A stretch of 64,000 bases of DNA from Cronobacter universalis NCTC 9529 (GCF_001277175.1 NZ_CP012257.1:1922001-1986000), one strand, 5' to 3'. Counted from the first letter of the stretch, positions 36,535-46,559 are shown. Program-made: numbers and translations. The notes: generated from the sequence alone by a model not told the origin.

Positions 36535-37116
36535 TCAAAGGATTTCTTTAACGTGCGCCAGCGCGTTTTCAAGCGGCGCGCCGCTGCGCGACACTTTGGC
36601 CTGGAGGCTTGCGCCGAGCCAGAGCACGTACAACACCTGCGCCCGCTGCTGCGCGCTGCCGGAAAAGGCCAGGGCCTGCGCCTCGCGACCCCGTTCCAGC
36701 GCGCCTGCCAGCAGCGCGATAACCTGCGCCGCGCCTTTATCGAGGGCGCCGCGCATATCCTCCGACAGATCGCACACTTCCGCGGACAGCTTCACCGTCA
36801 GGCAGCCCATCATTTTGCCCGTCTGGCAATAATGGCGGAGCGTCTCGTCAAACCAGGCGATCAGCTGCTCGCGCGCCGGGCCCGCCGGCGTAAAGTGCTG
36901 CTCAAGGCCAGCCAGATAGCGGGCGTAGTGCCGCTCCAGCATCGCCACGCCAAACGCCTCTTTCGAGCGAAAGTAGTGGTAGAAGGAGCCCTTCGGTACG
37001 CCCGCGGTTTTTAACAGCTCGCTCAGTCCCATGCCGGTAAAGCCGCGTTGCAGGCAGAGCTGCTCGCCGGTGGCAAGGAGGTGTTCGCGCGTGTCGTGTT
37101 CAGGTGTTCGGTTCAT
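36535..37116 (-). CDS. nemR: electrophile-sensing TetR repressor NemR
   Basis: NemR represses nemRA and gloA and is inactivated when reactive chlorine or electrophiles such as methylglyoxal modify its cysteines. The 193-residue protein from the ATG at 37116 has the helix-turn-helix [28 protein letters not shown]. It also has the segment [18 protein letters not shown] containing the key reactive cysteine of the E. coli protein. An ATG three codons upstream is less like the family start. A perfect NemR box lies 15 bases upstream. Confidence 0.96.
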   Translation of the reverse strand: MNRTPEHDTREHLLATGEQLCLQRGFTGMGLSELLKTAGVPKGSFYHYFRSKEAFGVAMLERHYARYLAGLEQHFTPAGPAREQLIAWFDETLRHYCQTGKMMGCLTVKLSAEVCDLSEDMRGALDKGAAQVIALLAGALERGREAQALAFSGSAQQRAQVLYVLWLGASLQAKVSRSGAPLENALAHVKEIL

Positions 37117-37130
37117 ACAATCCAATCTAA

Positions 37131-37146
37131 TAGACCGGTCGGTCTA
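37131..37146. promoter_or_regulatory. NemR operator upstream of nemR
   Basis: TAGACCGGTCGGTCTA is an exact match to the NemR box TAGACC-N4-GGTCTA and lies 15 bases before the nemR start codon, in the position expected for autorepression. Confidence 0.88.
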
Positions 37147-37180
37147 ATGCAAGTCGTCTTAGTGAAAACCGCCAGAAACG

Positions 37181-38812
37181 TTAATTTTTCCGGCAGGCGC
37201 TAAGCATATCCTCCTGCGGCTGATAAAGCGAAGTCTGGATATTCATGATGCCCAGCACCGTGGAGAAGAGGTTGTCCTGAGAGACCTCATCCGTCGCCGC
37301 GCGTTTGCCAAGACAGCCGGTATCCACGCCGTACTGGCGCGCGTAATCGCCGGAGAGCCAGAAGAGCAGCGGAATGTGCGTCTGCTGATCGGGCGCCAGC
37401 AGGTACGGCGTGCCGTGCAGGTAGATGCCGTTCTCGCCGAGCGATTCGCCGTGATCGGAGAGATAGACCAGCGCCGTGTTCATGGTGTCCTGATGCTTAC
37501 GCAGCGCATCAATGGTGCGGCTCAGTACATCGTCGGTATAGAGAATGGTGTTGTCATAGGTGTTAATCAGCGCCTGACGGTCGCAGTCCTGGATCTCGTT
37601 AGTGTCGCAGGTCGGCGTGAAGCGGCGGAAATTATCCGGGTAGCGGCGGTAATACGCCGGGCCGTGGCTGCCCATCAGGTGCAGAACAATCACGGAATCC
37701 TGTTTCAGGCCATCCAGCACGTTATCGAACCGCCACAGCAGCGCGTCGTCGAGGCAGGAGCCTTCTTTACACAGATCGTTAAGCTTCCATTCAGTCATGT
37801 CTGTATGTGGAATGCGGTTGCAGGCGCCTTTACAGCCGCCGTCGTTATCCCGCCACAGCACGTTGACGCCCGCGTGCGCCAGCACGTCCATCAGTCCTTC
37901 CTGATGATGCGCCAGTCCGGCGTCGTAATGCGCGCGCGGCATCCCGGAGAACATGCAGGGCACGGAGATCGCGGTTTCGGTGCCGCACGAGGTGGCGTGC
38001 GGATAAAACACCACGCCCTGTTTTTTAAGCTGCGGGTTAGTGTCGCGCTCATAACCGCCGAGGGAATAGTTCTGCTCGCGGGAGGCTTCGCCAATCACTA
38101 CCACCAGCACCGTTTTTTTGGTCTGCTGACGAATGACCGGGCCTTTTTTCGCATCCTGTCCGATGCGCACCAGCGTCTGGTCGCCTGCGAAAAAGCGTGA
38201 GTGGGTATATTTGACGATGCCGCTGATGTAGTTCGCCGGCGTGACCATCTTGGCGATGTTTTTATTGTTGCGAAACAGCGAGGCGTAATCCTTATAGAAG
38301 ATTGACGCCACGAGAATGATCACCAGCAGGCTCGCGAGAATACTGACCAGACGGCGCAGCGCCGTCCAGAGGAGACTGCCGGACACCACGTCAATACGAC
38401 TCAGCAGCAACGCCGGTACGAGGCCCGCCACAGCAAGCCATCCGATAAGCTGCGGCGTTATCAGCGCCCCGGCTTCCTGGGAATTGGTCTCGAAGATATT
38501 GACCATCATGTTCTGGTCAATCACCGCCCCGTAGGTATACATAAAATAACTGCTGGCCGCCGAGCCGAACAGCAAAATCGCCAGCACCGGTTTGCGCAGC
38601 CAGGGCAGATTAATGATGCTGAAAATCACCAGCCAGGCGCAGAACAGCACCAGCGGTACGCTCGCGGCGAACAGCGCATCGTGCAGGTGATGCGGGGCGA
38701 TAAGCGCCCAGCAGCGGCCAATAAAAAGCGCGTTCATCAGCGTGAAGAGCAGGGCGCTGAACAGGTTGAAACGCAGATCGCTCCAGCGCAGTTTTTTTAT
38801 CATTGCCATCAT
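37181..38812 (-). CDS. eptA: EptA/MCR-family phosphoethanolamine transferase
   Basis: The protein is an inner-membrane enzyme with five N-terminal membrane segments and a periplasmic alkaline-phosphatase-fold domain. It should transfer phosphoethanolamine from phosphatidylethanolamine to lipid A. Motifs include VLVVVIGEASREQNYSLGGYERDTNP, then TSCGTETAISVPCMFSG with the acceptor threonine, VLHLMGSHGPAYYRRYP, and YLSDHGESLGENGIYLHG with metal ligands. Paired cysteines expected of the family are present. The start at 38812 follows GGAG. It is inserted between nemR and ydhL compared with E. coli. Which lipid is modified, and so the exact symbol, is uncertain. Confidence 0.88.
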   Translation of the reverse strand: MMAMIKKLRWSDLRFNLFSALLFTLMNALFIGRCWALIAPHHLHDALFAASVPLVLFCAWLVIFSIINLPWLRKPVLAILLFGSAASSYFMYTYGAVIDQNMMVNIFETNSQEAGALITPQLIGWLAVAGLVPALLLSRIDVVSGSLLWTALRRLVSILASLLVIILVASIFYKDYASLFRNNKNIAKMVTPANYISGIVKYTHSRFFAGDQTLVRIGQDAKKGPVIRQQTKKTVLVVVIGEASREQNYSLGGYERDTNPQLKKQGVVFYPHATSCGTETAISVPCMFSGMPRAHYDAGLAHHQEGLMDVLAHAGVNVLWRDNDGGCKGACNRIPHTDMTEWKLNDLCKEGSCLDDALLWRFDNVLDGLKQDSVIVLHLMGSHGPAYYRRYPDNFRRFTPTCDTNEIQDCDRQALINTYDNTILYTDDVLSRTIDALRKHQDTMNTALVYLSDHGESLGENGIYLHGTPYLLAPDQQTHIPLLFWLSGDYARQYGVDTGCLGKRAATDEVSQDNLFSTVLGIMNIQTSLYQPQEDMLSACRKN

Positions 38813-38864
38813 AAAGACTCCATTAACGTTGACGGCAGTCTACGGCGTTAAGATTAGTGAAACC

Positions 38865-38881
38865 TTAACCTGTGTTTAACC
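38865..38881 (-). promoter_or_regulatory. PhoP-box-like direct hexamer repeat upstream of the eptA-like gene
   Basis: On the minus strand GGTTAA-ACACA-GGTTAA has the spacing of PhoP boxes (hexamer, five bases, hexamer). It differs from the consensus (G/T)GTTTA at one base in each half. It is 53 bases upstream of the ATG, with a possible −10 TAATCT at 38851–38856. Confidence 0.35.
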
Positions 38882-39014
38882 GCGCGCCCGGCATGTTCAA
38901 CGGGAGCTCAACGACAGCGCAATGGTGATGATAATGCGCTGCGAGGGCGAGCAAACTTGCATCCCGGCGCAGTTCAGGCTTCAATTGTAACTATCATGTT
39001 AACAAGGAGCCGTT

Positions 39015-39254
39015 GTGGCCGAGCAGCTCGAGTTTTTCCCCGTTCCCAGCCCCTGTCGCGGGATCTGCCAGTCGGATGAACGCGGCTACTGTCGTGGGTG
39101 TATGCGCAGCCGCGACGAGCGCTTCAACTGGCAGAAGATGAACGATTCACAGAAGCAGGAGGTGCTGCGCCTCTGCCGCCAGCGTATGCTCCGTAAACTG
39201 CGCGCCGGACGCGCCGAACCTGACGAAGAACCACAGCAGCCTTCACTGTTTTAG
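39015..39254 (+). CDS. ydhL: DUF1289 protein YdhL
   Basis: The 79-residue protein has the DUF1289 cysteine motif SPCRGICQSDERGYCRGCMRSRDE near residues 11–32, which looks like a small zinc or iron-sulfur site. It ends with an EPQQPSLF tail like the E. coli protein. Translation begins at GTG (39015) after AAGGAG. The function is unknown; family members often neighbour oxidoreductases, as here with ydhF 53 bases downstream, so the two may form an operon. Confidence 0.94.
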   Translation: MAEQLEFFPVPSPCRGICQSDERGYCRGCMRSRDERFNWQKMNDSQKQEVLRLCRQRMLRKLRAGRAEPDEEPQQPSLF

Positions 39255-39307
39255 CCGCGTCGCTGGCGTATAATCGCCGGCAGTTTTCCTTTCTGAGGTA
39301 AGTACTT

Positions 39308-40204
39308 ATGGTTGAGCGTATTCTTATGGCGCCCCAGGGGCCGACGTTTTCACGTCTGGTGATGGGGTACTGGCGTTTAATGGAGTGGAATTATTCCGCC
39401 CGCGAGCTGGTGGGGTTTATCGAGCAGCATCTGGAGCTTGGCATCACTACTGTCGAGCACGCGGATATCTACGGCGGCTACCAGTGCGAAGCCGCCTTTG
39501 GCGAGGCGCTGCGTCTGGCGCCGCACCTGCGCGAAAAAATGGAAATCGTCACTAAATGCGGTATCGCCACCACCGCGAAGCCGGAAAACGCGCTTGGCCA
39601 TTACATTACCGATCGCGCGCATATTGTGCAGAGTGCGGAAAATTCCCTGCGTTATCTTAGCACCGACGTGCTGGATCTGCTGCTGATCCATCGCCCCGAT
39701 CCGCTGATGGATGCCGATGAGGTCGCCGAAGCGTTCCTTGCGCTGCATAAAAGCGGCAAAGTCCGCCACTTTGGCGTCTCCAACTTCACGCCTGCGCAAT
39801 TCTCGTTATTGCAGTCGCGCCTGCCGTTTACGCTCGCGACCAATCAGGTAGAGATTTCGCCGGTACATCAGCCGCTGCTACTGGACGGGACGCTGGATCT
39901 GCTCCAGCAGTTACGCATTCGCCCGATGGCCTGGTCATGCCTGGGCGGCGGACGGCTTTTCAGTGATGAGAGCTTTGGGCCGCTGCGTGCCGAGCTGCAA
40001 CAGGTTGCAGAAGAGACGGGCGCACAGACTATTGAGCAGGTCGTCTACGCGTGGGTGTTGCGTCTGCCGTCGCGCCCGCTGCCGATTATCGGCTCCGGGA
40101 AAATCGATCGCGTGAAAAGCGCGGCGGGGGCGCTGTCGCTTGAACTGTCGCGCCAGCAGTGGTTCCGCATCCGTAAAGCCGCGCTCGGTTACGACGTTCC
40201 CTGA
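39308..40204 (+). CDS. ydhF: aldo/keto reductase YdhF
   Basis: The 298-residue NADPH-dependent oxidoreductase has the aldo-keto reductase barrel. The catalytic tetrad is visible as the aspartate and tyrosine in EHADIYGGYQCE, the lysine in IVTKCGI and the histidine in LLLIHRPDPLMD. The cofactor region PLPIIGSGKIDRVKSA is near the end. E. coli YdhF is its closest named relative and has no firmly assigned substrate. The start follows TGAGGTAAG. It lies between ydhL and sodC as in E. coli. Confidence 0.95.
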   Translation: MVERILMAPQGPTFSRLVMGYWRLMEWNYSARELVGFIEQHLELGITTVEHADIYGGYQCEAAFGEALRLAPHLREKMEIVTKCGIATTAKPENALGHYITDRAHIVQSAENSLRYLSTDVLDLLLIHRPDPLMDADEVAEAFLALHKSGKVRHFGVSNFTPAQFSLLQSRLPFTLATNQVEISPVHQPLLLDGTLDLLQQLRIRPMAWSCLGGGRLFSDESFGPLRAELQQVAEETGAQTIEQVVYAWVLRLPSRPLPIIGSGKIDRVKSAAGALSLELSRQQWFRIRKAALGYDVP

Positions 40205-40283
40205 CAACCCGATCCCCTCCTTTCCGGTGAAACCGCGCACCTTGTTATAGACTTAACGGGGATCACCTGAACCTGGAGGGAAT

Positions 40284-40802
40284 ATGAAGCGATTGACTCT
40301 GGCGGCGATGGCGCTGCTGGCATGCGGCGCCGCACAGGCCGCCAACGAAGAAGTGGAACTGCGTCTGGCGACCGACAAGGGCGCTGGCCAGTCGGTCGGT
40401 ATGGTTAAAATCACCGAAACCGATAAAGGCCTGGAATTTGCGCCCGATCTCAATGGTCTGCCGCCAGGCGAGCATGGTTTTCACATCCATGCCAAAGGCA
40501 GCTGCGAACCCGCCATGAAAGAGGGCAAAATGGTCGCGGCAGAAGCGGCGGGCGGTCATTTCGATCCGCAGAATACCGGTAAACACGCCGGGCCGGAAGG
40601 CGACGGGCATTTAGGCGATCTGCCGGCGCTGGCCGTCAATAATGACGGGAAAGCCACCGATCCGGTGACCGCGCCGCGCATTAAAAAACTGGATGAAATC
40701 AAAGGCAAAGCGCTGATGGTGCATGTCGGCGGCGATAACATGTCCGATCATCCGAAACCGCTTGGCGGCGGCGGCGCCCGTTACGCCTGTGGCGTTATTT
40801 AA
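40284..40802 (+). CDS. sodC: periplasmic Cu/Zn superoxide dismutase SodC
   Basis: SodC converts superoxide to oxygen and peroxide in the periplasm. The 172 residues begin with a signal peptide ([19 protein letters not shown], cleavage near residue 19). Copper and zinc ligands are in [35 protein letters not shown] and LMVHVGGDN, and the disulfide cysteines are in GSCEP and RYACGV. The start follows CTGGAGG. The stop overlaps the end of the convergent ydhK gene by eight bases, leaving no room for a separate terminator. Confidence 0.97.
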   Translation: MKRLTLAAMALLACGAAQAANEEVELRLATDKGAGQSVGMVKITETDKGLEFAPDLNGLPPGEHGFHIHAKGSCEPAMKEGKMVAAEAAGGHFDPQNTGKHAGPEGDGHLGDLPALAVNNDGKATDPVTAPRIKKLDEIKGKALMVHVGGDNMSDHPKPLGGGGARYACGVI

Positions 40803-42828
40803 CCGCTCCCGGGGCGTTGCTCTCCTGCGGCGAGGGCGACGCCTGTTCCAGCTGCGACAGCGAACACCACAGGCGCCAGATAATTCCCGCCAGCCGCCGC
40901 GCGTCGGGCTGGTGGTGGCGCGCGAGCGTCAGACTGATGCGCTCAAGCTCGCCGAGCGCTGCCGCCAGCGGGCGCTGACGCACCCCTTTCACGCTCATTA
41001 CATCCCGTAACGTTTCAATGCAGATATCACGCACCTGAGAGAGCGGGTCGGCGCGGGTTTCCCATTCGCGCAGTTGCCACACCACATGCGAGCAGTTAAG
41101 CAGCACCACGCCCCAGCGCAGCAGCCAGCGGCGGGTGGCCTCATCCTTACTGTTGCTGAGCTGGCTGATATGGTGGTAAACCAGCGACTCAAACGCCGCC
41201 TCGCCCCGCTGAGGAACGCGGCTGAGCTGGTCGATAAACCCGCGACGCAGGGCGCGAATATGACGCAGCCCTTTGCGCCGGTCGGAGCCCGGCCGCAGCA
41301 CCGCGAACGCCACCCAGCAGAACGCCACGCCGCAGATCTTCGCCAGATTGTCGTTCAAAAAATCCGCCAGATCGTAAACCGGCGGGTTCGTCACCGCGAT
41401 AAACGAGCCCATAAACACAATCAGCTGTCCCCACAATCCGGCAAACCGCGGCTGTTGCAGTTTTAACAGCTGCATCGTGGTCAGGAGCGGAAAAAGAAAC
41501 AGCAAAAACTGCCAGAGATCGGTGACCTGAACCATCAGCCCGAACTTCACTACAAAGCTGAACAGCGTCAGCAGCAATAGCGTGCGCAGTAGCAAGTTGA
41601 GCGAATTATGCGGCGACGGCGAGGCGGAGTAGAGCACGCAGCTTATCGCCGCCAGGGTCAGCGCGCCGCTGCCGGCCTCCCAGCGGGTGTTGATCGCCCA
41701 TGCGCCGATAAGCGTGATGACGCAGAAGGTGCGCAGCGCGCTCCAGAGCGCCTCGGCGTTATCGGTGTGGCGCGCCAGCGGCGGCGCGGTGGGTACGCTG
41801 ATGCTGTCGTCAGGAACAGGCGTGTCGAGCCGCGCAATCCAGCGCTGGCAGTTCATCCACACGCGGCAGAAATCGCGCAGCCGCAGCCAGAACGCCTGAT
41901 GGCGAAAATCGCCGCCCTCAGACGGCGCGAGCGCCGCCAGCAGACGAGCCACCCGCAGCGGGCAGGGCTTCGGATGACCGAGCTCTTCCAGCAGCGCATC
42001 AAGCCCGGCCCACAGATCCTGCGGCGGATCCGGCCAGTTCATCAGCAGGCGGCGCAGGCCGGAGATATAGCTGGTCAGACGCAGTTGCTGATGCAATAGA
42101 TAATTCAGGAGCTGGTTTTGCTGACGGATGCGGTAATGGCTCCAGAAGGCCTGAATGCGCAGCACGTTCAGCGTCAGTACCTGCGCGATCACGCCTTCGT
42201 GCGCGGTACGGATGGCGTCGGTGGTTTGGGGTTTCCACAGCAGGCTGGCGTGTTCCAGCAGCCGCGCCTGCATTTTGCGCAGCGCTCCGAGAAACGTCAC
42301 GCTGTCGGGCGGCCCTGGCATCACCATCATCATCAGCCCGCCGCACAGAATGCCGACAATCACTTCACAGACGCGCGACTGGGCGATATCCCACAGTTCT
42401 GTCGTCTCAATGGTGTTGACCAGCGGAAAGGCGATAATGGCGGCGGTGTAGCCCGCCAGTTGAAAGGCATAGGCGGCGTTATTGTGGAAATTCCCCGAAA
42501 CCCAGGTACAGAGCGCCAGCCACAGCGCCATCGTCCAGGTGAACAGCCACGGATCGTTCAGCGTATGCCCGGCGATAATCAGCGCGGCGCTGGCCCCCAG
42601 CAGGCTGCCAGCGATGCGCCCCAGGCTTTTACTGATAACGCCGCCCACCGTCGGGAAACTCACCACGGCGGCGGACGTCATCGCCCAGTAGGGCTCGTCG
42701 AGATCCAGCACGTAAGCAATGGTCAGCGCGAGCGACATCGCGATGCCATTGCGCAGCGCGTAACGCCACTGCGCGGGCGTCGCTTTGCCCCACGGGGAGC
42801 GCTGCCAGGTGAGCCAGTCCAGATTCAT
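40795..42828 (-). CDS. ydhK: FUSC-family inner-membrane transporter YdhK
   Basis: The 677-residue protein belongs to the aromatic-acid exporter/fusaric acid resistance (FUSC) family. Two blocks of about five to six membrane helices, near residues 25–180 and 365–510, are each followed by a long cytoplasmic region. It likely works with the membrane-fusion protein YdhJ and small protein YdhI, encoded just upstream, to form an exporter like AaeAB. The substrate is unknown. Genes ydhI, ydhJ and ydhK are closely packed on the minus strand, divergent from slyA, which in E. coli and Salmonella relatives is known to influence neighbouring transcription. Confidence 0.93.
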   Translation of the reverse strand: MNLDWLTWQRSPWGKATPAQWRYALRNGIAMSLALTIAYVLDLDEPYWAMTSAAVVSFPTVGGVISKSLGRIAGSLLGASAALIIAGHTLNDPWLFTWTMALWLALCTWVSGNFHNNAAYAFQLAGYTAAIIAFPLVNTIETTELWDIAQSRVCEVIVGILCGGLMMMVMPGPPDSVTFLGALRKMQARLLEHASLLWKPQTTDAIRTAHEGVIAQVLTLNVLRIQAFWSHYRIRQQNQLLNYLLHQQLRLTSYISGLRRLLMNWPDPPQDLWAGLDALLEELGHPKPCPLRVARLLAALAPSEGGDFRHQAFWLRLRDFCRVWMNCQRWIARLDTPVPDDSISVPTAPPLARHTDNAEALWSALRTFCVITLIGAWAINTRWEAGSGALTLAAISCVLYSASPSPHNSLNLLLRTLLLLTLFSFVVKFGLMVQVTDLWQFLLFLFPLLTTMQLLKLQQPRFAGLWGQLIVFMGSFIAVTNPPVYDLADFLNDNLAKICGVAFCWVAFAVLRPGSDRRKGLRHIRALRRGFIDQLSRVPQRGEAAFESLVYHHISQLSNSKDEATRRWLLRWGVVLLNCSHVVWQLREWETRADPLSQVRDICIETLRDVMSVKGVRQRPLAAALGELERISLTLARHHQPDARRLAGIIWRLWCSLSQLEQASPSPQESNAPGAVK

Positions 42829-42837
42829 CGGAAGCGC

Positions 42838-43695
42838 TTAGTGTGTGAGCGAGACGGTACAGGTGGTGCCGGACACCAGCGTGACGCCGTCGGGCAGGCT
42901 GTCGAGCGCGATGCGCACCGGCACGCGCTGCGCGAGCCGCACCCAGGGCACGTTCGGTTTGATATCCGCCACCAGGCTGCTGTCGCTCTCGACGCTCTGA
43001 TCGTAAATGGCGCGCCCGATGCTTTCCACCTTGCCGCGCAGCGGCGTAGGGGTGCTGTAGAGCAGGATCTGCGCGCGGGCGCCTTCGCGGATGTGGCGCA
43101 GTTTGGTCTCTTCAAAATAGCCGACCACGTAGAACGAGCGGCTGTCCACCAGCGCGAACACCGGCTGGCCCTGGCTTGCGTAATTCCCCACGCGGCTGGA
43201 CAGGTTTGTCACCCAGCCGTCGACGGGGGCGACCACGCGCGTCTGCTCCAGCTGCCAGCGCGCCTGCTCCAGCGACGCCTCGGCCATTTTCAGCGCCGCC
43301 TGCGCGGCTTTCACGCTGATGTTGGCGGTGTCGAGATCTTCGGCGGAAATATAGTTATGCGGCAGATGGCGGCGGCGGTTCGCTTCGTTATTCGCTTTGG
43401 CGAGATCGGTCTGCGCGCGGGCCATCTGGGCTTCGGCGTTCAGCACCGCGATGCGGTAGGGCGTATCGTCAATGGCGAACAGCAGTTCGCCTGCTTTGAC
43501 TTTCTGGTTATCGCGCACCAGCAGGCGCGTAATCGCGCCGGAGACCTGCGGCGTAATATTCACCTGTTCGGCGCGCACTTTGCCGTCGCGCGTCCAGGGC
43601 GACTGCATGTAGTAATTCCAGACCAGCCAGCCGGCCAGCAGGGCGGCGGCCACCACGAAAAGCGTGGAGAAATATTTCAGGGTTTTCAGGCGCAT
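42838..43695 (-). CDS. ydhJ: HlyD-type membrane fusion protein YdhJ
   Basis: The 285-residue periplasmic adaptor has a single N-terminal membrane helix (FSTLFVVAAALLAGWLVW). It continues with the biotinyl-lipoyl half-motif VTPQVSGAITRLLVRDNQKVKAGELLFAIDD-like ITPQVSGAITRLLVRDNQ, a coiled-coil hairpin around residues 85–155, and a second lipoyl half at VVAPVDGWVTNLSSRVGNY. The ATG at 43695 gives MRLKTLKYFSTLF. Such proteins bridge an inner-membrane pump, here YdhK, and an outer-membrane channel. The gap to ydhK is nine bases and to ydhI four. Confidence 0.94.
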   Translation of the reverse strand: MRLKTLKYFSTLFVVAAALLAGWLVWNYYMQSPWTRDGKVRAEQVNITPQVSGAITRLLVRDNQKVKAGELLFAIDDTPYRIAVLNAEAQMARAQTDLAKANNEANRRRHLPHNYISAEDLDTANISVKAAQAALKMAEASLEQARWQLEQTRVVAPVDGWVTNLSSRVGNYASQGQPVFALVDSRSFYVVGYFEETKLRHIREGARAQILLYSTPTPLRGKVESIGRAIYDQSVESDSSLVADIKPNVPWVRLAQRVPVRIALDSLPDGVTLVSGTTCTVSLTH

Positions 43696-43699
43696 GAGG

Positions 43700-43936
43700 T
43701 TACCACACAATCAGCATCAGCAGCCCGAGGCTGACTGACAGGACAAACAGGGAGAGATCCATCAGGGTCGGGTGCCAGATGTCGCCCGCGTACATCCAGT
43801 CACGCAGCAGGCGATGCGCTATCAGCCAGATAAAAAAACCGAGGATAACGGCCTTAAAAAGCGGCGGGAAATAGACCGACGCGCCAGCGATAAGATCCGA
43901 AAGCGCAAACCCTGAAGTAAAGACGCGCGAAATCAC
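43700..43936 (-). CDS. ydhI: DUF1656 membrane protein YdhI
   Basis: This 78-residue protein has two membrane helices and belongs to DUF1656 (AaeX-like). It includes the conserved text [24 protein letters not shown] and [19 protein letters not shown]. Translation starts at GTG (43936), with AAGGA ten bases upstream. DUF1656 proteins are encoded with HlyD-type and FUSC-type partners, as here with ydhJ and ydhK, and may assist the exporter. It is the first gene of the ydhIJK group and is divergent from slyA. Confidence 0.92.
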   Translation of the reverse strand: MISRVFTSGFALSDLIAGASVYFPPLFKAVILGFFIWLIAHRLLRDWMYAGDIWHPTLMDLSLFVLSVSLGLLMLIVW

Positions 43937-44089
43937 GAAAGATTAATCCTTGAAAATCGGAGAGATGGCAGCCGTTTCAGATACGCCGTTGTGGTCTAAA
44001 ATTATAGACGTCGCGGTATTCATCGCCAGTGCGGCTATTTGTTTTAGCTACCTAAATACTGCACACTAGTCTAAAATCAGCATAATAAC

Positions 44090-44101
44090 TTAGCAAGCTA
44101 A
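44090..44101. promoter_or_regulatory. SlyA box in front of slyA
   Basis: TTAGCAAGCTAA is the exact palindromic SlyA consensus, ten bases upstream of the slyA start codon and on the shared ydhI–slyA spacer. It is positioned for autoregulation, as reported for Salmonella and E. coli slyA. Confidence 0.85.
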
Positions 44102-44111
44102 TTATAAGGAG

Positions 44112-44552
44112 ATGAAATTGGAATCGCCATTAGGCTCTGACCTGACAAGACTGGTGCGCATCTGGCGTGCTCTGATTGACCATCGCCTGAAGCCTCTGGA
44201 ATTAACGCAGACCCACTGGGTGACACTTCATCATATCCACGCGCTGCCGCCCGATCAGTCGCAAATTCAACTGGCCAAGGCCATCGGTATTGAGCAACCG
44301 TCGCTGGTGCGCACGCTTGATCAGCTTGAAGAGAAGGGGCTGATTGCCCGCCACACCTGCGCCAGCGACCGACGCGCCAAGCGTATCAAGCTGACGGAAA
44401 AAGCGGCGCCGATCATTTCGCAACTGGAAGACGTTATTCTGAAAACCCGCGGCGAAATTCTCTCCGGCATTACGCAGGAAGAGCACGACCAGATGCTGCG
44501 CATCGTGGCGCGCCTTGAGAAAAATATCCTGGCGCTGTCGGCGAAAGAGTAA
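44112..44552 (+). CDS. slyA: MarR-family transcriptional regulator SlyA
   Basis: SlyA is a dimeric winged-helix regulator that often counteracts H-NS silencing and responds to small phenolic ligands. The 146-residue protein begins [33 protein letters not shown], nearly identical to E. coli. It has the recognition helix [19 protein letters not shown] and the wing [15 protein letters not shown]. The start follows AAGGAG. The C-terminal third diverges from E. coli. It is divergent from ydhIJK and converges on slyB, with a terminator in between. Confidence 0.97.
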   Translation: MKLESPLGSDLTRLVRIWRALIDHRLKPLELTQTHWVTLHHIHALPPDQSQIQLAKAIGIEQPSLVRTLDQLEEKGLIARHTCASDRRAKRIKLTEKAAPIISQLEDVILKTRGEILSGITQEEHDQMLRIVARLEKNILALSAKE

Positions 44553-44606
44553 ACGGTGAATTTGACGATCGTGTGAAGCACAACCTCACAATCAAAATCG
44601 CGCATA

Positions 44607-44645
44607 AAAAAACGGAGGAGCCTGATGCTCCTCCGTTCTTGTTTT
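44607..44645. terminator. bidirectional terminator between slyA and slyB
   Basis: ACGGAGGAGC and GCTCCTCCGT form a ten-base stem (44612–44636), with T-rich tracts on both sides. The two genes converge on it. Confidence 0.9.
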
Positions 44646-44668
44646 TGACATCTGGTATCCCGTGCGCC

Positions 44669-45136
44669 TTAGCGCGGAGAGACGGTTACCTGGCTGCCGT
44701 TGCTCGCCAGCACCACGCGCTGACCAGCAGAGAAACGGGTGTTGCCCTGTTTCTGTACCACCATAATGGTGTTGCCGTCGTCCTTACGGATTTCCAGTTC
44801 AACGCCCTGCGTGGTGTTCACCGCGCCCTGTACGCCCTGGCCTGCCACGCCGCCTGCGATAGCGCCCGCCGCCGTGGCGATTGAGCGACCGGAGCCGCCG
44901 CCGACGGTATTACCCAGCAGACCGCCCAGCACCGCGCCGCCGAGTGCGCCGATAACGTTGGTATCATCTCCGCCCTGGATTTTCACCGGACGAACGTTCA
45001 CGACGGTGCCGTAAGTAACGTTCTGTACCTGTTTGGCTTCAGAGGCGGTGTAAACGTCACCGGAAAGGCTATCGTTGTTGACGCAGCCCGCCAGCGTTAT
45101 ACCTGCCAGTGCAACAACCAGTACACGTGAAATCAT
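44669..45136 (-). CDS. slyB: outer-membrane lipoprotein SlyB
   Basis: The 155-residue lipoprotein has the lipobox LAGC with the lipidated cysteine near residue 18. A glycine-zipper segment follows (GALGGAVLGGLLGNTVGGGSGRSIATAAGAIAGGVAGQG), the feature of the SlyB/Pcp/OmpA-associated family that assembles rings in the outer membrane. In E. coli and Salmonella slyB belongs to the PhoP regulon; I did not find a convincing PhoP box in the 268-base region upstream. It is monocistronic and divergent from anmK. Confidence 0.96.
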   Translation of the reverse strand: MISRVLVVALAGITLAGCVNNDSLSGDVYTASEAKQVQNVTYGTVVNVRPVKIQGGDDTNVIGALGGAVLGGLLGNTVGGGSGRSIATAAGAIAGGVAGQGVQGAVNTTQGVELEIRKDDGNTIMVVQKQGNTRFSAGQRVVLASNGSQVTVSPR

Positions 45137-45404
45137 GTAAATCTCCTGTTCACCAACAAATGCTCACCTGAGCATCCATCATATTCAAATTATATGGCAT
45201 AAGACCGCGATATTTCACATTCTTCACAGAGCCGATGGTAAAAATCGTAAAATAGTCTGCCTGAACGATAAATCAACGGCGGGTAAAAGCGGGCTTTTTG
45301 CGCCGCGCGGGATTATTCCGTTGCTCAATCAGGGTGAATGTTTATGATTGAGGATCGCGAGCTTGTCGTCTCGCACGTTTTCACACAGGGCTTAAGGATT
45401 GCAG

Positions 45405-46559
45405 ATGAAATCAGGTCGCTACATTGGAGTCATGTCCGGCACCAGCCTCGATGGCGTGGATGTGGTGCTGGCCGCCATTGATGAACATATGGTGGCGCAG
45501 CAGGCGAGCCTGAGCTGGCCGATGCCGCAGGCTATTAAAAAAGCGATTCTCGATATCTGCCAGGGACAACCGCTGACGCTCTCTCAGCTCGGCAGGCTTG
45601 ATAATCAGCTCGGGTGCCTGTTTGCCGATGCGGTCAACGCGCTGATGCAGCAGGAGAAACTCAACCCGGAAGATGTGATGGCGATAGGCTGCCACGGCCA
45701 GACCATCTGGCACGAGCCGACCGGCAGCGCGCCGCACACGATGCAGATAGGCGACAATAACCAGATTGTGGCGCGCACCGGCGTCAGCGTCGTGGGCGAT
45801 TTCCGCCGTCGCGATATGGCGCTCGGCGGGCAGGGCGCGCCGCTGGTGCCTGCGTTTCATCAGGCGCTGCTGGCGCATCCGACGGAGCGGCGTATGGTGC
45901 TGAACATCGGCGGCATCGCGAATCTTTCACTGCTCTTTCCGGGCCAGCCGGTAAAAGGCTTCGATACCGGCCCCGGCAACATGCTGATGGACGCCTGGAT
46001 CTGGCGCCAGAAGGGCAAACCTTTTGATAAAGACGGCGAGTGGGCCGCCAGCGGCAAAGCGGTGCAGCCGTTGCTGCAACAGATGCTGAGCGATCCGTAC
46101 TTCTCGACCCCGGCGCCCAAAAGCACCGGGCGCGAATATTTCAATTACGGCTGGATCGAGCGCCAGCTCTCGTCCTTCGCCGCGCTGCCAGCCCAGGATG
46201 TGCAGGCGACGCTGCTGGAGCTGACCGCCAGCACCATTGCGCGCGATGTGCTGCTGAGCGGCGGCGCGGAGCGGCTGATGATTTGCGGCGGCGGCGGGCG
46301 CAACCCGCGGCTGATGGCGCGCCTCGCCGCGCTGCTGCCAGGCACTGAGGTTGCGTCCACCGATGAAATGGGCATTCGCGGCGACGACATGGAAGCGCTG
46401 GCCTTCGCCTGGCTTGCGTACCGCACGCTGAGCGGCAAACCGGGAAATCTGCCGTCGGTGACCGGCGCGCGCGAAGCAAGCGTGCTCGGCGCGGTCTTCC
46501 CGGCCAACCCCTTAAATAATCGGAGTTTGCCGACTTTTCCTGCTCCGCTAAGCCGATAG
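45405..46559 (+). CDS. anmK: anhydro-N-acetylmuramic acid kinase AnmK
   Basis: AnmK cleaves the internal ether of 1,6-anhydroMurNAc and phosphorylates it to MurNAc-6-phosphate during peptidoglycan recycling. The 384 residues from the ATG at 45405 start [23 protein letters not shown], the ATP-binding loop of the family. Further motifs are [26 protein letters not shown] and [15 protein letters not shown] two codons upstream is in frame but less likely. mliC follows after 58 bases, the same order as in E. coli. Confidence 0.96.
   Translation: MKSGRYIGVMSGTSLDGVDVVLAAIDEHMVAQQASLSWPMPQAIKKAILDICQGQPLTLSQLGRLDNQLGCLFADAVNALMQQEKLNPEDVMAIGCHGQTIWHEPTGSAPHTMQIGDNNQIVARTGVSVVGDFRRRDMALGGQGAPLVPAFHQALLAHPTERRMVLNIGGIANLSLLFPGQPVKGFDTGPGNMLMDAWIWRQKGKPFDKDGEWAASGKAVQPLLQQMLSDPYFSTPAPKSTGREYFNYGWIERQLSSFAALPAQDVQATLLELTASTIARDVLLSGGAERLMICGGGGRNPRLMARLAALLPGTEVASTDEMGIRGDDMEALAFAWLAYRTLSGKPGNLPSVTGAREASVLGAVFPANPLNNRSLPTFPAPLSR

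Noticed and set aside
42118..43734. 538-codon + strand frame across ydhK and ydhJ
   Set aside because: It runs antisense over two recognised genes and across their boundary, which a real gene would not be expected to do.
45137..45404. PhoP box expected upstream of slyB
   Set aside because: Only a weak GTTGA/GTTCA pair was seen; it does not match the consensus well enough to report.
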